NCBI GenBank assembly: GCA_027943245.1
Contig: JANDJZ010001722.1
Coordinates: forward strand, 1-16,713
DNA: 16,713 bases
Origin: Acanthamoeba sp. SK_2022b
Taxonomy: Eukaryota; Discosea; Longamoebia; Acanthamoebidae
Direction of reading: 5' to 3'
Positions 1 through 7,950 of this stretch are shown piece by piece (position 1 is the first letter of the stretch; each line of letters starts with the position of its first letter). A model generated the notes under the pieces. It ran no database searches. It was given only the letters and a program-made list of their open reading frames with translations, and was not told the DNA's origin. Both the position numbers and the translations under genes were made by a program.

Positions 1-110
1 GAGTACGTTATAGCTTAATAAAAGGTAAGTACGATTTTAGTTGAAAGGAAAGTTTTGATCGCAAAAAAAAATTATCTAAATATGGCTATTCGACTAAGAA
101 AAAATTTTAG
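1..110 (+). CDS. rps12: Ribosomal protein S12 (uS12), 3' end only
   Basis: This is the C-terminal end of the small-subunit protein S12, which lines the decoding centre of the mitochondrial ribosome. The gene is cut by the left edge of the window. Codons run from position 3 (GTA), and the two bases before it (GA) would complete the Gly of the usual P-G-V-R-Y block. What is visible reads VRYSLIKGKYDFSWKES, then [10 protein letters not shown], matching the family's VRYHIIRG...D...R...RSKYG tail. It ends at TAG 108-110. One TGA (42-44) must be read as Trp. Its last 29 bases overlap the start of rps7, the partner that follows rps12 in bacterial str operons. The short basic tail after SKYG is a little longer than usual. 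Confidence 0.9.
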
Positions 111-1083
111 ACGTTTTTATTTTAAAAGGCTTTTAAAGTCAAGGGTTCTTAGATTTAATAAATTTTTGGCCACGTATAAGAAGAGGAAAAATAAAAAGGT
201 TTTGCTAAATGCCGCCACTACTTTTCGTAGAAGAAAATATAAAAGAAGACGAAGACGCTTAACGTTATATACTAAGAATATTTTGATTAAAGGGTTATAC
301 GCTAAGGGTTATCGAAGAAGATATTTTTTTAAATACTTAAAAGGTCGGGTAGAGTTTATTCGTGTTAGAAATTTTATTTCAAAATATAAATGGTATAATA
401 AAAAAAAAGTATGAAAAAGATACCATAAAAACCCGTTTAAAATTTTATATTTAAGCTTATGCAAAAATGAACGGTTTAAAGTTCGTCATTTTAGGGCTGC
501 AAGTAAATTTTATAGAAAAAGGGGTTTGTATCGTTTTCTAAAAGAAATTGTTAAATATAGCAGGTTGCGTTATCTTTTATCCCGTTATGGCAAGAAATCA
601 GCAAAAAAGGAACAAAAGAAAATAATAAGGAAAGCTACTTTAGAAAGGGTAGAAAAATTTTTATTAGTTAATAATTTATTTCAAAATTTAATTTCATCTG
701 GTAAAAAAAAGCTTTCGTTAAAAATCTTTTTAGATCTTTTTTCATTATTAAAGTTTAAGTATAAAAATGCTTTTATCGATAGTTACATTGAGGGTTTGGA
801 AAATATTAGACCCTTAATAAAATATAAGGTTATGTATATAGGAGGAAAGAAATATAAAATACCAACCCTTATGCCTATATCTAAAAGTTATTTGGTAGCT
901 ATAAGGTGACTAATTTTAAATTCTAATAACAATGGTCATCTTACTTTATCTATGTTAAATAATTTAAATTCTTCAATCAAAAATGAAGGGGCGATAGTTA
1001 AGTTTAGAAAAGAATATCACTTAGCTTCATTTGAAAACAAAACTTACATAAGGTTTTTGAAGTTTTTAAAATCCGGGTTTTAA
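82..1083 (+). CDS. rps7: Ribosomal protein S7 (uS7) with long basic N-terminal extension
   Basis: S7 organises the head of the small ribosomal subunit. The reading frame is 333 codons to TAA 1081-1083, with TGA as Trp at 412-414 and 907-909. The second lies inside the conserved C-terminal block [19 protein letters not shown], equivalent to the family's VPVEVRPERRLALAIRWLI, which fixes both the identity and the code. The S7 core starts near residue 196 ([15 protein letters not shown]). Ahead of it lie roughly 190 residues of very Arg/Lys-rich sequence with no family match that I recognise, so the protein is about twice the bacterial length. I chose ATG 82, overlapping rps12 by 29 bases; a TTG at 55 in the same frame is an alternative. 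The extension could be lineage-specific or a fused basic protein. Confidence 0.88.
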
Positions 1084-1089
1084 TAAATT

Positions 1090-1848
1090 ATGTCGATATT
1101 GATCTGAAAAGGTAAACCGATAAAAAAATTATTACAAAAAACAATTAAAATTTCTGGTAGAAATAATCAAGGTAGAATTACACGCTATCATCGTGGTGGT
1201 GGGTGCAAAAAGTTAACTCGTATAGTAGATTACAATCGCTATATTTGAAATATATTTGGTTTTGTTCATCGAATTGAATACGATCCGAAAAGAAATGCGT
1301 TATTAGCGTTAGTGGTTTATTCCAATGGTATAATGTCGTATATTTTATCGCCTGAAGGACTTCGTGTTGGTGATTGTGTATTTGCTAAAGAATCTGTAGT
1401 TTTTAAACCCGGTAATGCGACTTTTTTAAAAAATATTCCAATAGGATTGCGTATAAATTCAGTTGAAGTTTTTCCAAATAAAGGTTCACAGTTGATTAGG
1501 GCCGCGGGTTGCTATGCGACTATAGTAAGTAAATTTCAAAATATTGCAATTTTAAAATTGAAATCTGGTGAATTAAGGCGTTTTAACGGCGATTGCTTAG
1601 CTGTTATCGGTACTGTGTCAAATTTTCAGTATATTTATAGAAATTTTAAAAAGGCTGGTTTTTATCGAAAAAAAGGTTGACTTCCTATCGTACGCGGAGT
1701 GGCTATGAATCCTGTCGACCATCCTCATGGCGGTGGTCAGGGTAAGACCTCAGGAGGTCGACCGTCCGTTACCCCTTATGGTGTAATAACAAAAGGAAAG
1801 CCTACACGAAAAAGAATATCACCATTCATTTTAAAAAGAAGAAGATAG
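1090..1848 (+). CDS. rpl2: Ribosomal protein L2 (uL2)
   Basis: L2 is a core large-subunit protein close to the peptidyl transferase centre. The frame is 252 codons from ATG 1090 to TAG 1846-1848. N-terminal landmarks are [17 protein letters not shown] and, further on, [12 protein letters not shown]. The C-terminal part carries the highly conserved [19 protein letters not shown] with the family's functional His, followed by [15 protein letters not shown] codons at 1105 (WKG), 1246 (YIWN) and 1678-1680 ([10 protein letters not shown]) are read as Trp; the last is invariant Trp context. It follows rps7 after six bases and precedes rps19 after six bases, as in the bacterial S10/str order. No anomaly in length or key residues. 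Confidence 0.95.
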
Positions 1849-1854
1849 TATAAT

Positions 1855-2091
1855 ATGCGTTCAGTATGAAAAGGTGTTTTTTTAAAGAATAATTCCAATC
1901 TATGTAAATCTTCTACATTTCTAAATACTATGTTAAAGAAAACTTTTTTAGTCCATGATGGAAAAACTTCTAAAAAGCTTATGGTTGATCGTTTTATGGT
2001 AGGTTTAAAAGTAGGGGAGTTTATTTTTACACGAAAAATGGGTGCCTTGCATAAAAAAAAGGTTTTAAAAAATAAAAAAAAGAAAAAATAA
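1855..2091 (+). CDS. rps19: Ribosomal protein S19 (uS19)
   Basis: S19 sits in the head of the small subunit and contacts the tRNA site and S13. The frame is 78 codons from ATG 1855 to TAA 2089-2091. The early MRSVWKG is the usual RS.WKG start, with TGA as Trp at 1867-1869. The signature is VHDGKTSKKLMVDRFMVGLKVGEFIFT then R, corresponding to the family's V.NGK......MVG.KLGEFA.TR. The tail is a run of Lys residues. Length is slightly under the bacterial 92 residues. The stop overlaps the start of rps3 by one base (TAATG). Confidence 0.93.
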
Positions 2092-2390
2092 TGGGTCATG
2101 TTATAAGTCCAATTTCTTATAGGTTGTATAATATTAGGTATTGAAATAATAATTGGTTTATATCGAATAATCTTAATTACTCTTATATCTTAAATCAAGA
2201 TATTTTGTTACAACAATTTTTTAAAAAGTTATTTAGATCACATATCGATTCCATACATATGGGTGTTATTTTTGTTAATTTAAAGGTCTTAAGATCCTTT
2301 AAAGACTTATTTTTGTATGTTTACATCCATGATGGTTTTTTAGATTTACTATTTTTCAATTTAAAAAAAATAATAAGTTTATGACTTTAA
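2091..2390 (+). CDS. rps3: Ribosomal protein S3 (uS3), N-terminal part
   Basis: This frame of 99 codons begins MGHVISPISYRLYNIRYWNN, the typical S3 opening MG.KV.P...RLGI...W.S.W, with TGA as Trp at 2142-2144. It stops at TAA 2388-2390, well short of a full S3. The C-terminal half of the same protein is found in the next frame from ATG 2381, overlapping by ten bases. Two readings are possible. S3 may be made as two polypeptides, as known for ciliate mitochondrial rps3. Alternatively the gene may be continuous and the A8 run at 2363-2370 one base short: adding an A gives a join of ...LKKNNKFMTLRK.... The sequence alone cannot decide. S3 forms part of the mRNA entry channel of the small subunit. 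Confidence 0.85.
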
Positions 2391-3001
2391 GGAAACTTTT
2401 TACTAAAAAGTTTTATAAAAAATATCGAAGAGCTTTAGCTAACAGAAAATGAGGGAAAAAACCATCGCCAGGTAGACTTCTTCGGTTTTTAAAAAGACGT
2501 GTTTTTTTAAAATATTCAAGAAGGTTCTTTTTTTTATTTATTAAACAAAAAATGTTAAAAATTTATTGAAACGTGCTGAAAGATCTGATGACCTTTTATT
2601 TAAAAAAATTTAATCTAGTTTCTATTAGTCCAAAAATATTCATAGTAGGGCTATCAAAAATGAATGTTAACGCTAATATAATAAGCGAATTTTTTTTTAT
2701 AAGATTAACCCAGTACTATACAATATGGGAGGTTCTTAAAAATATCAATTTTTTATTCAGGTCTTTAATGGGTAAAAAAAAATTTGTTCGAGGTTATAAA
2801 ATTACCTGCTCTGGTCGTTTTTCTAGAAAACAAAGAACTACTTATAGTTGAAAATCTTTTGGTAGTTTAGCGTTTAGTACTGTTAAATCTAAGTTAGATT
2901 ATAGTAAAAGGACTATAGCATTAAAGTACAGTTCTTGTACTATAAAAGTATGGGTTAGACTAGGTAGAAAAAGAAAGAAATTAGTAGATTTTGTTATTTA
3001 A
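2381..3001 (+). CDS. rps3: Ribosomal protein S3 (uS3), C-terminal part
   Basis: The frame is 206 codons from ATG 2381 to TAA 2999-3001. The C-terminal third is diagnostic of S3: GYKITCSGRFSRKQRTTYSW (the family's G.K....GR......R...), then LDYSKRTIALKYSSCTIKVW, where IKVW closes the S3 C-terminal domain. TGA codons are Trp at 2450 (NRKWGKK), 2567 and 2849. The region between residue 1 and about 120 is basic and AT-rich and looks like the variable insertion common in protist S3. It is the second piece of the gene that begins at 2091; the ATG used here also lies in the frame obtained if the A8 run at 2363-2370 is one base too short. rpl16 follows after two bases. Confidence 0.85.
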
Positions 3002-3003
3002 AT

Positions 3004-3429
3004 ATGAAATTTAAAAAATATTTTAAAATAAAATATAAAAATAATAATACATTTCAATATGATTCAATTCATTTTGGTACAGTTGGCTTAAAGGCCTTAA
3101 GTAATTGTAATATTACTTCAGAGCAACTAACCGCTTCTATAAAATCAATTAAAAGAATTATTAAGAAAAAGAATTTTCTTATAATTAAAGCCCTTCCTTT
3201 TTGAAGTTTAACAAGAAAACCGAGAGACGTTAGGATGGGTAGAGGTAAAGGCAGCCCTGCTTTAAAGGTCTACCCACTTAAAGCAGGTAAAATAATTTTT
3301 GAGTTTAAAAATGTTAGTCAGCGCGTGGCTGAACGGGCTTTTAAATACTCTTCTCTTCGTTTACCTATAGCGACTACAATTGTAAAAAAATATGATAAAC
3401 GTACAGACAGTATTAAAGGTAGCTGATAA
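3004..3429 (+). CDS. rpl16: Ribosomal protein L16 (uL16)
   Basis: L16 binds near the large-subunit A site and the 5S/central region. The frame is 141 codons from ATG 3004 to TAA 3427-3429. Its signature is [18 protein letters not shown], the family's ...P...K....RMGKGKG.., preceded by [19 protein letters not shown] (family FG..GL.A.....I...Q.EA.R) and followed by [20 protein letters not shown] (family A..AL..A..KLPI.T.). TGA is Trp at 3202-3204, directly in front of [12 protein letters not shown], and at 3424-3426 just before the stop. Its last 38 bases overlap rpl14 in another frame, the longest overlap in the window. Confidence 0.94.
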
Positions 3430-3781
3430 TTCTGGTGCAGTATTTGTTAATTGTATACGGTTATTAAACGCATCTTCAAGAGTAGGTGCTAAAGTTGGTG
3501 ATACCATTACTGTGGTAGTTAAAAAAAGTATTATTAAAAAGAATGTTAAAAAAAGTAAAGAAATAAAAAAGGGCCAGGTTTGCTCTGCTATCGTCCTTCG
3601 TACTTTAAAGGGTGTAAAACGCTGGGGAAATTTTTTTTTGCGATCAAATAGTAATGCTGCTGCTTTATTAAACAAATATTTTTTACCAATTGGTTCTAGG
3701 ATACTTGGACCTGTATTTCGAGAAATACGTGTAGGTTTAAAGTATAACAAAGTTATATCAATTGCCCAAGTTACTTTGTAA
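3392..3781 (+). CDS. rpl14: Ribosomal protein L14 (uL14)
   Basis: L14 lies at the subunit interface of the ribosome. The frame is 129 codons from ATG 3392 to TAA 3779-3781, close to the bacterial 122. It opens [20 protein letters not shown], the canonical MIQ..T.L.VADNSGA start, and continues with [23 protein letters not shown] and [13 protein letters not shown], all in family order. No TGA codon is needed. The start lies inside the end of rpl16, so the two share 38 bases. rpl5 follows after one base. Confidence 0.95.
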   Translation: MINVQTVLKVADNSGAVFVNCIRLLNASSRVGAKVGDTITVVVKKSIIKKNVKKSKEIKKGQVCSAIVLRTLKGVKRWGNFFLRSNSNAAALLNKYFLPIGSRILGPVFREIRVGLKYNKVISIAQVTL

Positions 3782-3782
3782 T

Positions 3783-4340
3783 ATGACTAACAACACCTAT
3801 AATTCTATTACTAAAGGCGATTTACTTATAAAAAATAATATTTATAATTCAACTTTATTAAATAAGACATTTGGCACTAATTTAGTATCAGTTTTTAATA
3901 CTTTTAAATCAGAAAAAAATATAAAGTTAGTAAAATTATATTTAATTTTATTTTATTTAACTAACCAAAAACCTTTTATAAAAAGAGTAAAATTTAATTA
4001 TATAAAGAAAAAAATTCTTAAAAGATTTTTTTTAAGCGTAAATTTAAATTTGAATAATCAAATTAATTTGTTTACTTTTCTGGTAAACTTTTATAATTAT
4101 TTTTTTCAAATTTATTACCAAAAAGCCCTTAAATATAATTATTTTGATAACAAATTTGTTTTATATTTAGATAATATACAATTGTTTTTTAAAAATTACA
4201 ATAGGCAAAACCACAAAACTCAAATTAAAATAACAATTACTTCTCCGTTTGTTCCAAAAAATTTATTTTATCAGTTTCTAAGTAGTATATTTTTATTAAA
4301 AATTAAAAATTATCATGAAGTACCTATTAATAAAAAATAA
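3783..4340 (+). CDS. rpl5: Ribosomal protein L5 (uL5), divergent
   Basis: L5 binds 5S rRNA in the large subunit where one is present. The frame has 185 codons from ATG 3783 to TAA 4338-4340, about the bacterial length of 179. The sequence is strongly diverged and Asn/Lys/Phe-rich, but the block LILFYLTNQKPFIKRVKFNY corresponds to the L5 motif L..LTGQKP..T.A..S, with later segments fitting the core beta sheet (TQIKITITSP). Position between rpl14 and rps14 is where L5 (after L24, absent here) sits in the conserved operon. Motif and position together make the call good; similarity alone would be modest. Its end overlaps rps14 by 26 bases. Confidence 0.8.
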   Translation: MTNNTYNSITKGDLLIKNNIYNSTLLNKTFGTNLVSVFNTFKSEKNIKLVKLYLILFYLTNQKPFIKRVKFNYIKKKILKRFFLSVNLNLNNQINLFTFLVNFYNYFFQIYYQKALKYNYFDNKFVLYLDNIQLFFKNYNRQNHKTQIKITITSPFVPKNLFYQFLSSIFLLKIKNYHEVPINKK

Positions 4341-4614
4341 AAAATTATATAAATTATTTTTTAAGCTTGAATTGAAAAGAGTACAATACAAAAGTTTATT
4401 CTTAAATACTAAATTGCCTAATTATATTAGGCAAAATGCATTTTGACAGCTTACTAAATTAAATAAAAATTCTTCTTTTGTTTCAATTCGTCAAAGGTGT
4501 TTTATTAGTAATAATAGCCGTTCTGTGTCTACGCATTTTAAATTGTCTAGAATTAAACTCCGACTATTAATTTCAACAAATTATATAAATGGTGTAAAAA
4601 AAACAAACCGTTAA
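4315..4614 (+). CDS. rps14: Ribosomal protein S14 (uS14)
   Basis: S14 is a head protein of the small subunit. The frame is 99 codons from ATG 4315 to TAA 4612-4614, the usual length of the long, zinc-free form. The conserved C-terminal half reads IRQRCFISNNSRSVSTHFKL then SRIKLRLLI...GVKK, matching R.RC..TGR.R...R.F.LSR...R.....G...G. The usual GR.R of the RC..TGRPR motif is replaced by NNSRS, a mild divergence. TGA is Trp at 4444-4446. Start choice: the ATG at 4315 gives the expected length and an overlap of 26 bases with rpl5, in keeping with the other overlaps in the cluster. Confidence 0.9.
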
Positions 4615-4615
4615 A

Positions 4616-4999
4616 ATGAGTTTACTGAGCAATATGATTTCAATTATAAAGGTAGGTTATAACGCTAGACATCTTCAGGTTGTTGTACAAAATTCAAAAA
4701 TTTGCGTAGCAGTTTTGAATATTCTATATAAGTTAGGTTATATTAGGGGGTTTATTATTAAAGATAAAAAAAGTGTAGTGGTGTTATTAAAATACATAGG
4801 TAATAAGTCTGTTATAAGAAACATTTGTGTTATTTCAACTCCAGGTAGACGCACTTATATTCGACATAGAAAGTTAGATGGAGTCTTAAAGAAAAAGGAC
4901 TCCGGTTTTCTTATTTTATCAACAAGCAAAGGTATGCTTACCGATGAAGAGTCTAGATTGTTTAATATAGGTGGCGAAGTCTTAGTAAAAATTAGTTAA
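4616..4999 (+). CDS. rps8: Ribosomal protein S8 (uS8)
   Basis: S8 binds the central domain of small-subunit rRNA. The frame is 127 codons from ATG 4616 to TAA 4997-4999, the normal length. The N-terminal domain shows NMISIIKVGYNAR (family D.L..I.NA..A) and LYKLGYIRGF; the C-terminal domain has STSKGMLTDEESRLFNIGGE, a near-perfect copy of the S8 signature STS.G.MTD.EAR....GGE, with CVISTPGRRTYIRH just ahead (family .I.R.S.PG.R.Y). No TGA codon is present. One base separates it from rps14 and three from rpl6. Confidence 0.96.
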   Translation: MSLLSNMISIIKVGYNARHLQVVVQNSKICVAVLNILYKLGYIRGFIIKDKKSVVVLLKYIGNKSVIRNICVISTPGRRTYIRHRKLDGVLKKKDSGFLILSTSKGMLTDEESRLFNIGGEVLVKIS

Positions 5000-5002
5000 A
5001 AT

Positions 5003-5548
5003 ATGACTTTATGTAAAAAGATTATTGGTTTAAATACAAATCTAAAAATAAAAAAAGAAAAAAATAATATTAGAGTGACTTTTACTAATTCACAAAAATT
5101 ATTAATAAGCCTAAAAGTTCCTGAAAATTTTATTTTACACGATAATAGCATTATTTTATTTAATAATAAACTTAAGGAATTTAATTATAGTGGATTTTTG
5201 AATGTTGTCCTTAAAAACTTATCAACATTGGTTTACGGTTATTATTCTCAATTTTCAAAACTTTATATGATTGGTTTAGGATTTAAAAATTTCGTGCTTG
5301 GCCAAAAACTATATATATTGGTGGGCGATTGTAATTATTTAATTTTTAATATACCGGATAGTATAAAGGTATTTTGTAGAAAAAATCAAATCTATTTACT
5401 TGGTATTGATACAACGCAGATTTTTAACTTTATGTCTAATATTAAAAAAATTAAGAAATCAAATTTTTATAAAGGTAAGGGTGTATTAGAATTTAAAAAC
5501 TTTAAGTTTACCAAATTAAAGGTCGGAAAAAAGCAAAGGTTTATGTAA
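5003..5548 (+). CDS. rpl6: Ribosomal protein L6 (uL6)
   Basis: L6 lies near the factor-binding region of the large subunit. The frame is 181 codons from ATG 5003 to TAA 5546-5548, matching the family's ~177. Landmarks are the first-domain segment KLYMIGLGFKNFVLGQKLYI (family L...GVGYR....G..L.L), the second-domain IYLLGIDTTQIFNF (family I...G.D...V...A), and the terminal FYKGKGV, equivalent to the highly conserved YKGKGI. The usual P of PE.YKGKG is replaced (KKSNFYKGKG). Identity is also set by position between rps8 and rps13. rps13 follows after eight bases. Confidence 0.92.
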   Translation: MTLCKKIIGLNTNLKIKKEKNNIRVTFTNSQKLLISLKVPENFILHDNSIILFNNKLKEFNYSGFLNVVLKNLSTLVYGYYSQFSKLYMIGLGFKNFVLGQKLYILVGDCNYLIFNIPDSIKVFCRKNQIYLLGIDTTQIFNFMSNIKKIKKSNFYKGKGVLEFKNFKFTKLKVGKKQRFM

Positions 5549-5556
5549 AATAAAAT

Positions 5557-5919
5557 ATGAAATCTTTTAAAAATTTTAATATTTTTGTTTCCCAAAATAA
5601 TAAAAAAAATTTACTTAGTTCAATACTTAAAAATACCCACGGTTTGAATTTTAAAGGCTTAAAAAAAATTATGTTATTAAATGGTTCCGATTCTTTTGAT
5701 AAAGTTAATCAGCTGAATTTAGATTTTTTTACGCAAATAAAAAGTCAAGTTGAGTTTTTTTATAATCTTGAAGAAAATAAAATTTTTAATAATATAAATA
5801 AAAAGAAAAAAATTAAAAATTACTCTGGTATGCGTCATATTTTGCATCTACCTGTGCGTGGTCAAAGAACACACACAAATTCTAAGACACCTAGAAAAAA
5901 TATAAAAAAAGAAATATAA
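5557..5919 (+). CDS. rps13: Ribosomal protein S13 (uS13)
   Basis: S13 spans the head of the small subunit and contacts the large subunit and P-site tRNA. The frame is 120 codons from ATG 5557 to TAA 5917-5919. The C-terminal signature reads [20 protein letters not shown] followed by SKTPRK, matching the family's [19 protein letters not shown] almost residue by residue. The N-terminal helix-two-turn-helix part is diverged and Asn/Lys-rich. The stop overlaps the rps11 start by one base (TAATG). S13-S11 is the expected order. Confidence 0.95.
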   Translation: MKSFKNFNIFVSQNNKKNLLSSILKNTHGLNFKGLKKIMLLNGSDSFDKVNQLNLDFFTQIKSQVEFFYNLEENKIFNNINKKKKIKNYSGMRHILHLPVRGQRTHTNSKTPRKNIKKEI

Positions 5920-6463
5920 TGAAGCCTATAAGAAAAAAATTATCCAGTTTTAAAAAAAAAATACCTATTAAAATTAAGCTTCGAGCAACAGTTCCTGTAA
6001 AAAAACCGGTTTTAACAAAATATTGAATAAAAAGGAGGAGATGATTAGAAAACAGAAAAAATAAAAAGAAGTATATTAGTTTTCGCGAACGTTTTGTGCT
6101 GTCCAAGCGTAATCCGAACAAGAGACGTTATTGTTTATTTTATACTAAAAAAAAAATAATCTTTTTTTAACTATTACGAATTTACGGGGTAATGTTATTG
6201 CGTCTTATTCCGCCGGTACGTGTAAGATTACAACAAAAAAGAAAAAAAGATCTCCAGATACTTTAAAAACTGTGGCTGAGTCTATAGCAAAACACATAAG
6301 AGCTCGTGGTGTGAAGTATATCTTTAAATTTTTCGTATCTGTTAAAGATTCTAAAGTAATGCGGGTCGTTTTCAATACTTGTAAGAAGGCCGGTTTATTA
6401 ATATTACAGGCTGTAGTTATTAGTACTAAACCCCATAGTTTACCTATGCGAAAAAAAAATTAA
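5919..6463 (+). CDS. rps11: Ribosomal protein S11 (uS11), interrupted by one frame break
   Basis: S11 forms part of the small-subunit platform. The conserved body is in one frame: LTITNLRGNVIASYSAGTCK, then VAESIAKHIRARGVKYIF, and the C-terminal KPHSLPMRKKN ending at TAA 6461-6463 (family ..T..T..GN...W.SAG......T...A...A......G, then ..N.PH.G.R..K.R). That frame has a TAA at 6146-6148 and no start before the core. The preceding frame runs from ATG 5919, overlapping the rps13 stop, through 83 basic codons to TAA 6168-6170. They meet at an A10 run (6147-6156). One extra A would give ...FYTKKKNNLFLTITNL..., restoring the conserved NN ahead of TIT and a 181-residue protein. Either a sequencing length error or real frameshifting/editing; the gene is almost certainly functional. 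Confidence 0.85.
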
Positions 6464-6475
6464 AAAGACTTTAGG

Positions 6476-6762
6476 GTGAAGCGTATTAAAAGGTTTGTAG
6501 TTTTTTATCGAATAGCGCAATTTTTCAAAAATTGAAAAGCTTTTTAATAGGTTTACTCGAATTTCGATCTGCAACAATAAAAAATTTTATAATATTTACA
6601 ATCTGTTACGGATTTTTAAATTTTTTATTACGAACAGTTATTCTAGTAAATTTTTGTGATGATTCAAGTATTTTTATTATATACCAACTATTTACTTTAA
6701 TAAGTTTTTTTTTCAATTTTTTCAATTTTTGTGTTTTATATTCGAACAAATTATTATGATAA
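6476..6762 (+). CDS. Unrecognised hydrophobic frame, probably the 5' part of the gene ending at 7615
   Basis: I do not recognise this protein. Frame 1 is open from 6490 to TAA 6760-6762 without any ATG; possible non-ATG starts include ATT 6520 and TTG 6532. It encodes a strongly hydrophobic segment: residues around IKNFIIFTICYGFLNFLLR and IFIIYQLFTLISFFFNFFNF look like two membrane helices. Immediately before it, a GTG at 6476, twelve bases after the rps11 stop, opens a short basic frame (KRIKRFVVFYRIAQFFKNWK, with TGA as Trp) that ends at 6545-6547 on a T5 run. The downstream end meets the long frame at a T9 run (6705-6713). Taken together these look like the N-terminal third of one membrane protein, broken by homopolymer-linked shifts, but a separate small gene cannot be excluded. 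Confidence 0.4.
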
Positions 6763-7615
6763 ATTGGATCAATTTTTAAGCATATTTATTGATTTAGAAC
6801 GAATTAAGGAAAATCAACGCAAAACACTATTAATTCTTGATTTCGTTGAGAAAAATTCAAATGTTAATTTTCGTTATAAGGATTTAAGGACATTTATTTT
6901 ATTACCCGCTTTCGTTTTTGCAATGCGTATTGAGTCAGTCCCATTGATGTGATTTATAATCGTTTGCATGTTGATGCATACGTTCTATTTAAAATCTCTA
7001 AATCTAGCAGTTCAACAAATAGAAATTCCTCAGGAAATGTTGCTTAAACCGTCAAAAATTTCTTTAAAATTTTGGGAAAGCATTTATATAATGAAATTGT
7101 GAGTGTATGAAGTTTTAGGAATTAAGCCTCCTAGTGCTGGATCACCTGCAAGCATAGCTTTTGAGAAGCTTAGTAAAAAGGTGTCACCCAGTACACTTTT
7201 AGGTTTTTTTACAGCAGGTGTTGCGAGTACGGTTGGGGGTTATTATTTTATTAATGAACATTATAGGGAAAAAGGTCAAGCCTCTCCGATATCTTTTTGA
7301 AGTAATAAAAGAGCCTGAGGCTTCGCTAGTGATAATTTAGAAATTTTATCTCTTGCTCGCTCATTGTCTACTCGTGGTTGCGATATGAATACCTTTTGTT
7401 TTCCGGGCACAAAAAATTTAGATCCAGCAGCCATACAAGTAGCAACTGACTATATTTCGTACAATCGTGATAATGGTAAGGTAATAGGTGTGGATGTACC
7501 GCTACCAGTAGGCCCGTATCCTTCCTATTTAGATGAGCCAAAGGAATGTTCTTTTAATGATAAAAAGCCGTCGGATTTTAAGGCTATTGAACTAAAAGAA
7601 AGTTTTTTTAACTAA
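6731..7615 (+). CDS. Unrecognised protein with membrane segments
   Basis: I do not recognise this gene. The frame is open from 6704 to TAA 7613-7615, with TGA as Trp at 6950, 7100, 7298 and 7316. There is no ATG near the start; the coordinates use GTG 6731. In order it shows a charged stretch (DLERIKENQRK), a hydrophobic segment near VPLMWFIIVCMLMHTFYL, a soluble linker, a Gly-rich membrane-like segment LLGFFTAGVASTVGGYYFIN, and a soluble C-terminus with two Cys (CDMNTFCFPG) and a Pro-rich stretch (VDVPLPVGPYPSYLDEP). Base composition is richer in G+C here than in the ribosomal cluster, and no close repeats are seen. If fused to the upstream frame the protein would be about 379 residues. It lies between the ribosomal cluster and the ATP synthase genes. 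Confidence 0.6.
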
Positions 7616-7884
7616 ACTAAACCTTTAGTCTTTTAATAGGGTTTTAGTAGGGAAAATTATTATTAGAGTCATACGTTGTCATTAATACTATAATATTTCA
7701 TAAATAACTTATAGTTGTAAATGTAATAAAAACGCCAATTTAGTCTCTTAAATGATTATGTTATTTTCACATTGTTTTAAAGTATTAAAAAATTTAAAAC
7801 AAGTAAGTTTGTAATTCAAATCATTTAAAAACAAAAAAATTAAAATAAACTTATTATATATATATTATAGGTAAATAATGTATT
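7616..7884 (+). other. AT-rich spacer without a recognisable gene
   Basis: This 269-base stretch between the unrecognised membrane gene and the tRNA-Tyr candidate has stops in all frames and no tRNA-like motifs that I can find. It is AT-rich and ends in an alternating TA run (around 7853-7869, tatatatatatta). Since it is the longest gene-free piece in the window it is a possible site of transcription initiation or RNA processing, but I see no specific signal. Confidence 0.5.
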
Positions 7885-7950
7885 GGGTAGGCCTCAAGGG
7901 TGGAGGGATGGCCTGTAAAGTCATGCGTGGTTTCAATGCCACCCTACTCA
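7885..7950 (+). tRNA. trnY: Probable tRNA-Tyr (anticodon GTA), compact
   Basis: A GC-rich island in AT-rich DNA folds as a short tRNA. The acceptor stem GGGTAGG (7885-7891) pairs with CCTACTC (7943-7949), seven pairs with one G-T, and A 7950 is the discriminator. The anticodon stem ATGGC/GTCAT (7908-7912, 7920-7924) closes a seven-base loop CTGTAAA, the standard tRNA-Tyr loop with GTA at 7915-7917. CCTC/GAGG can form a D stem and GTGGT/GCCAC a T stem around TTCAAT. Oddities: almost no linker between acceptor and D stem, a two-base variable region and a six-base T loop. Unlike tRNA-Phe and tRNA-Met here, its acceptor is fully paired. An overlapping 53-codon frame (7878-8039) is probably chance. 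Confidence 0.65.

Noticed and set aside
2091..3001. Ciliate origin, suggested by split rps3 and UGA=Trp
   Set aside because: atp6 and atp4/atp8-type genes are recognisable and genes are canonical in length, unlike ciliate mitochondria; gene order and tRNA mismatches fit Amoebozoa better.
3361..3750. Minus-strand frame of 129 codons
   Set aside because: It lies entirely opposite rpl14/rpl16, which are certain on the plus strand.
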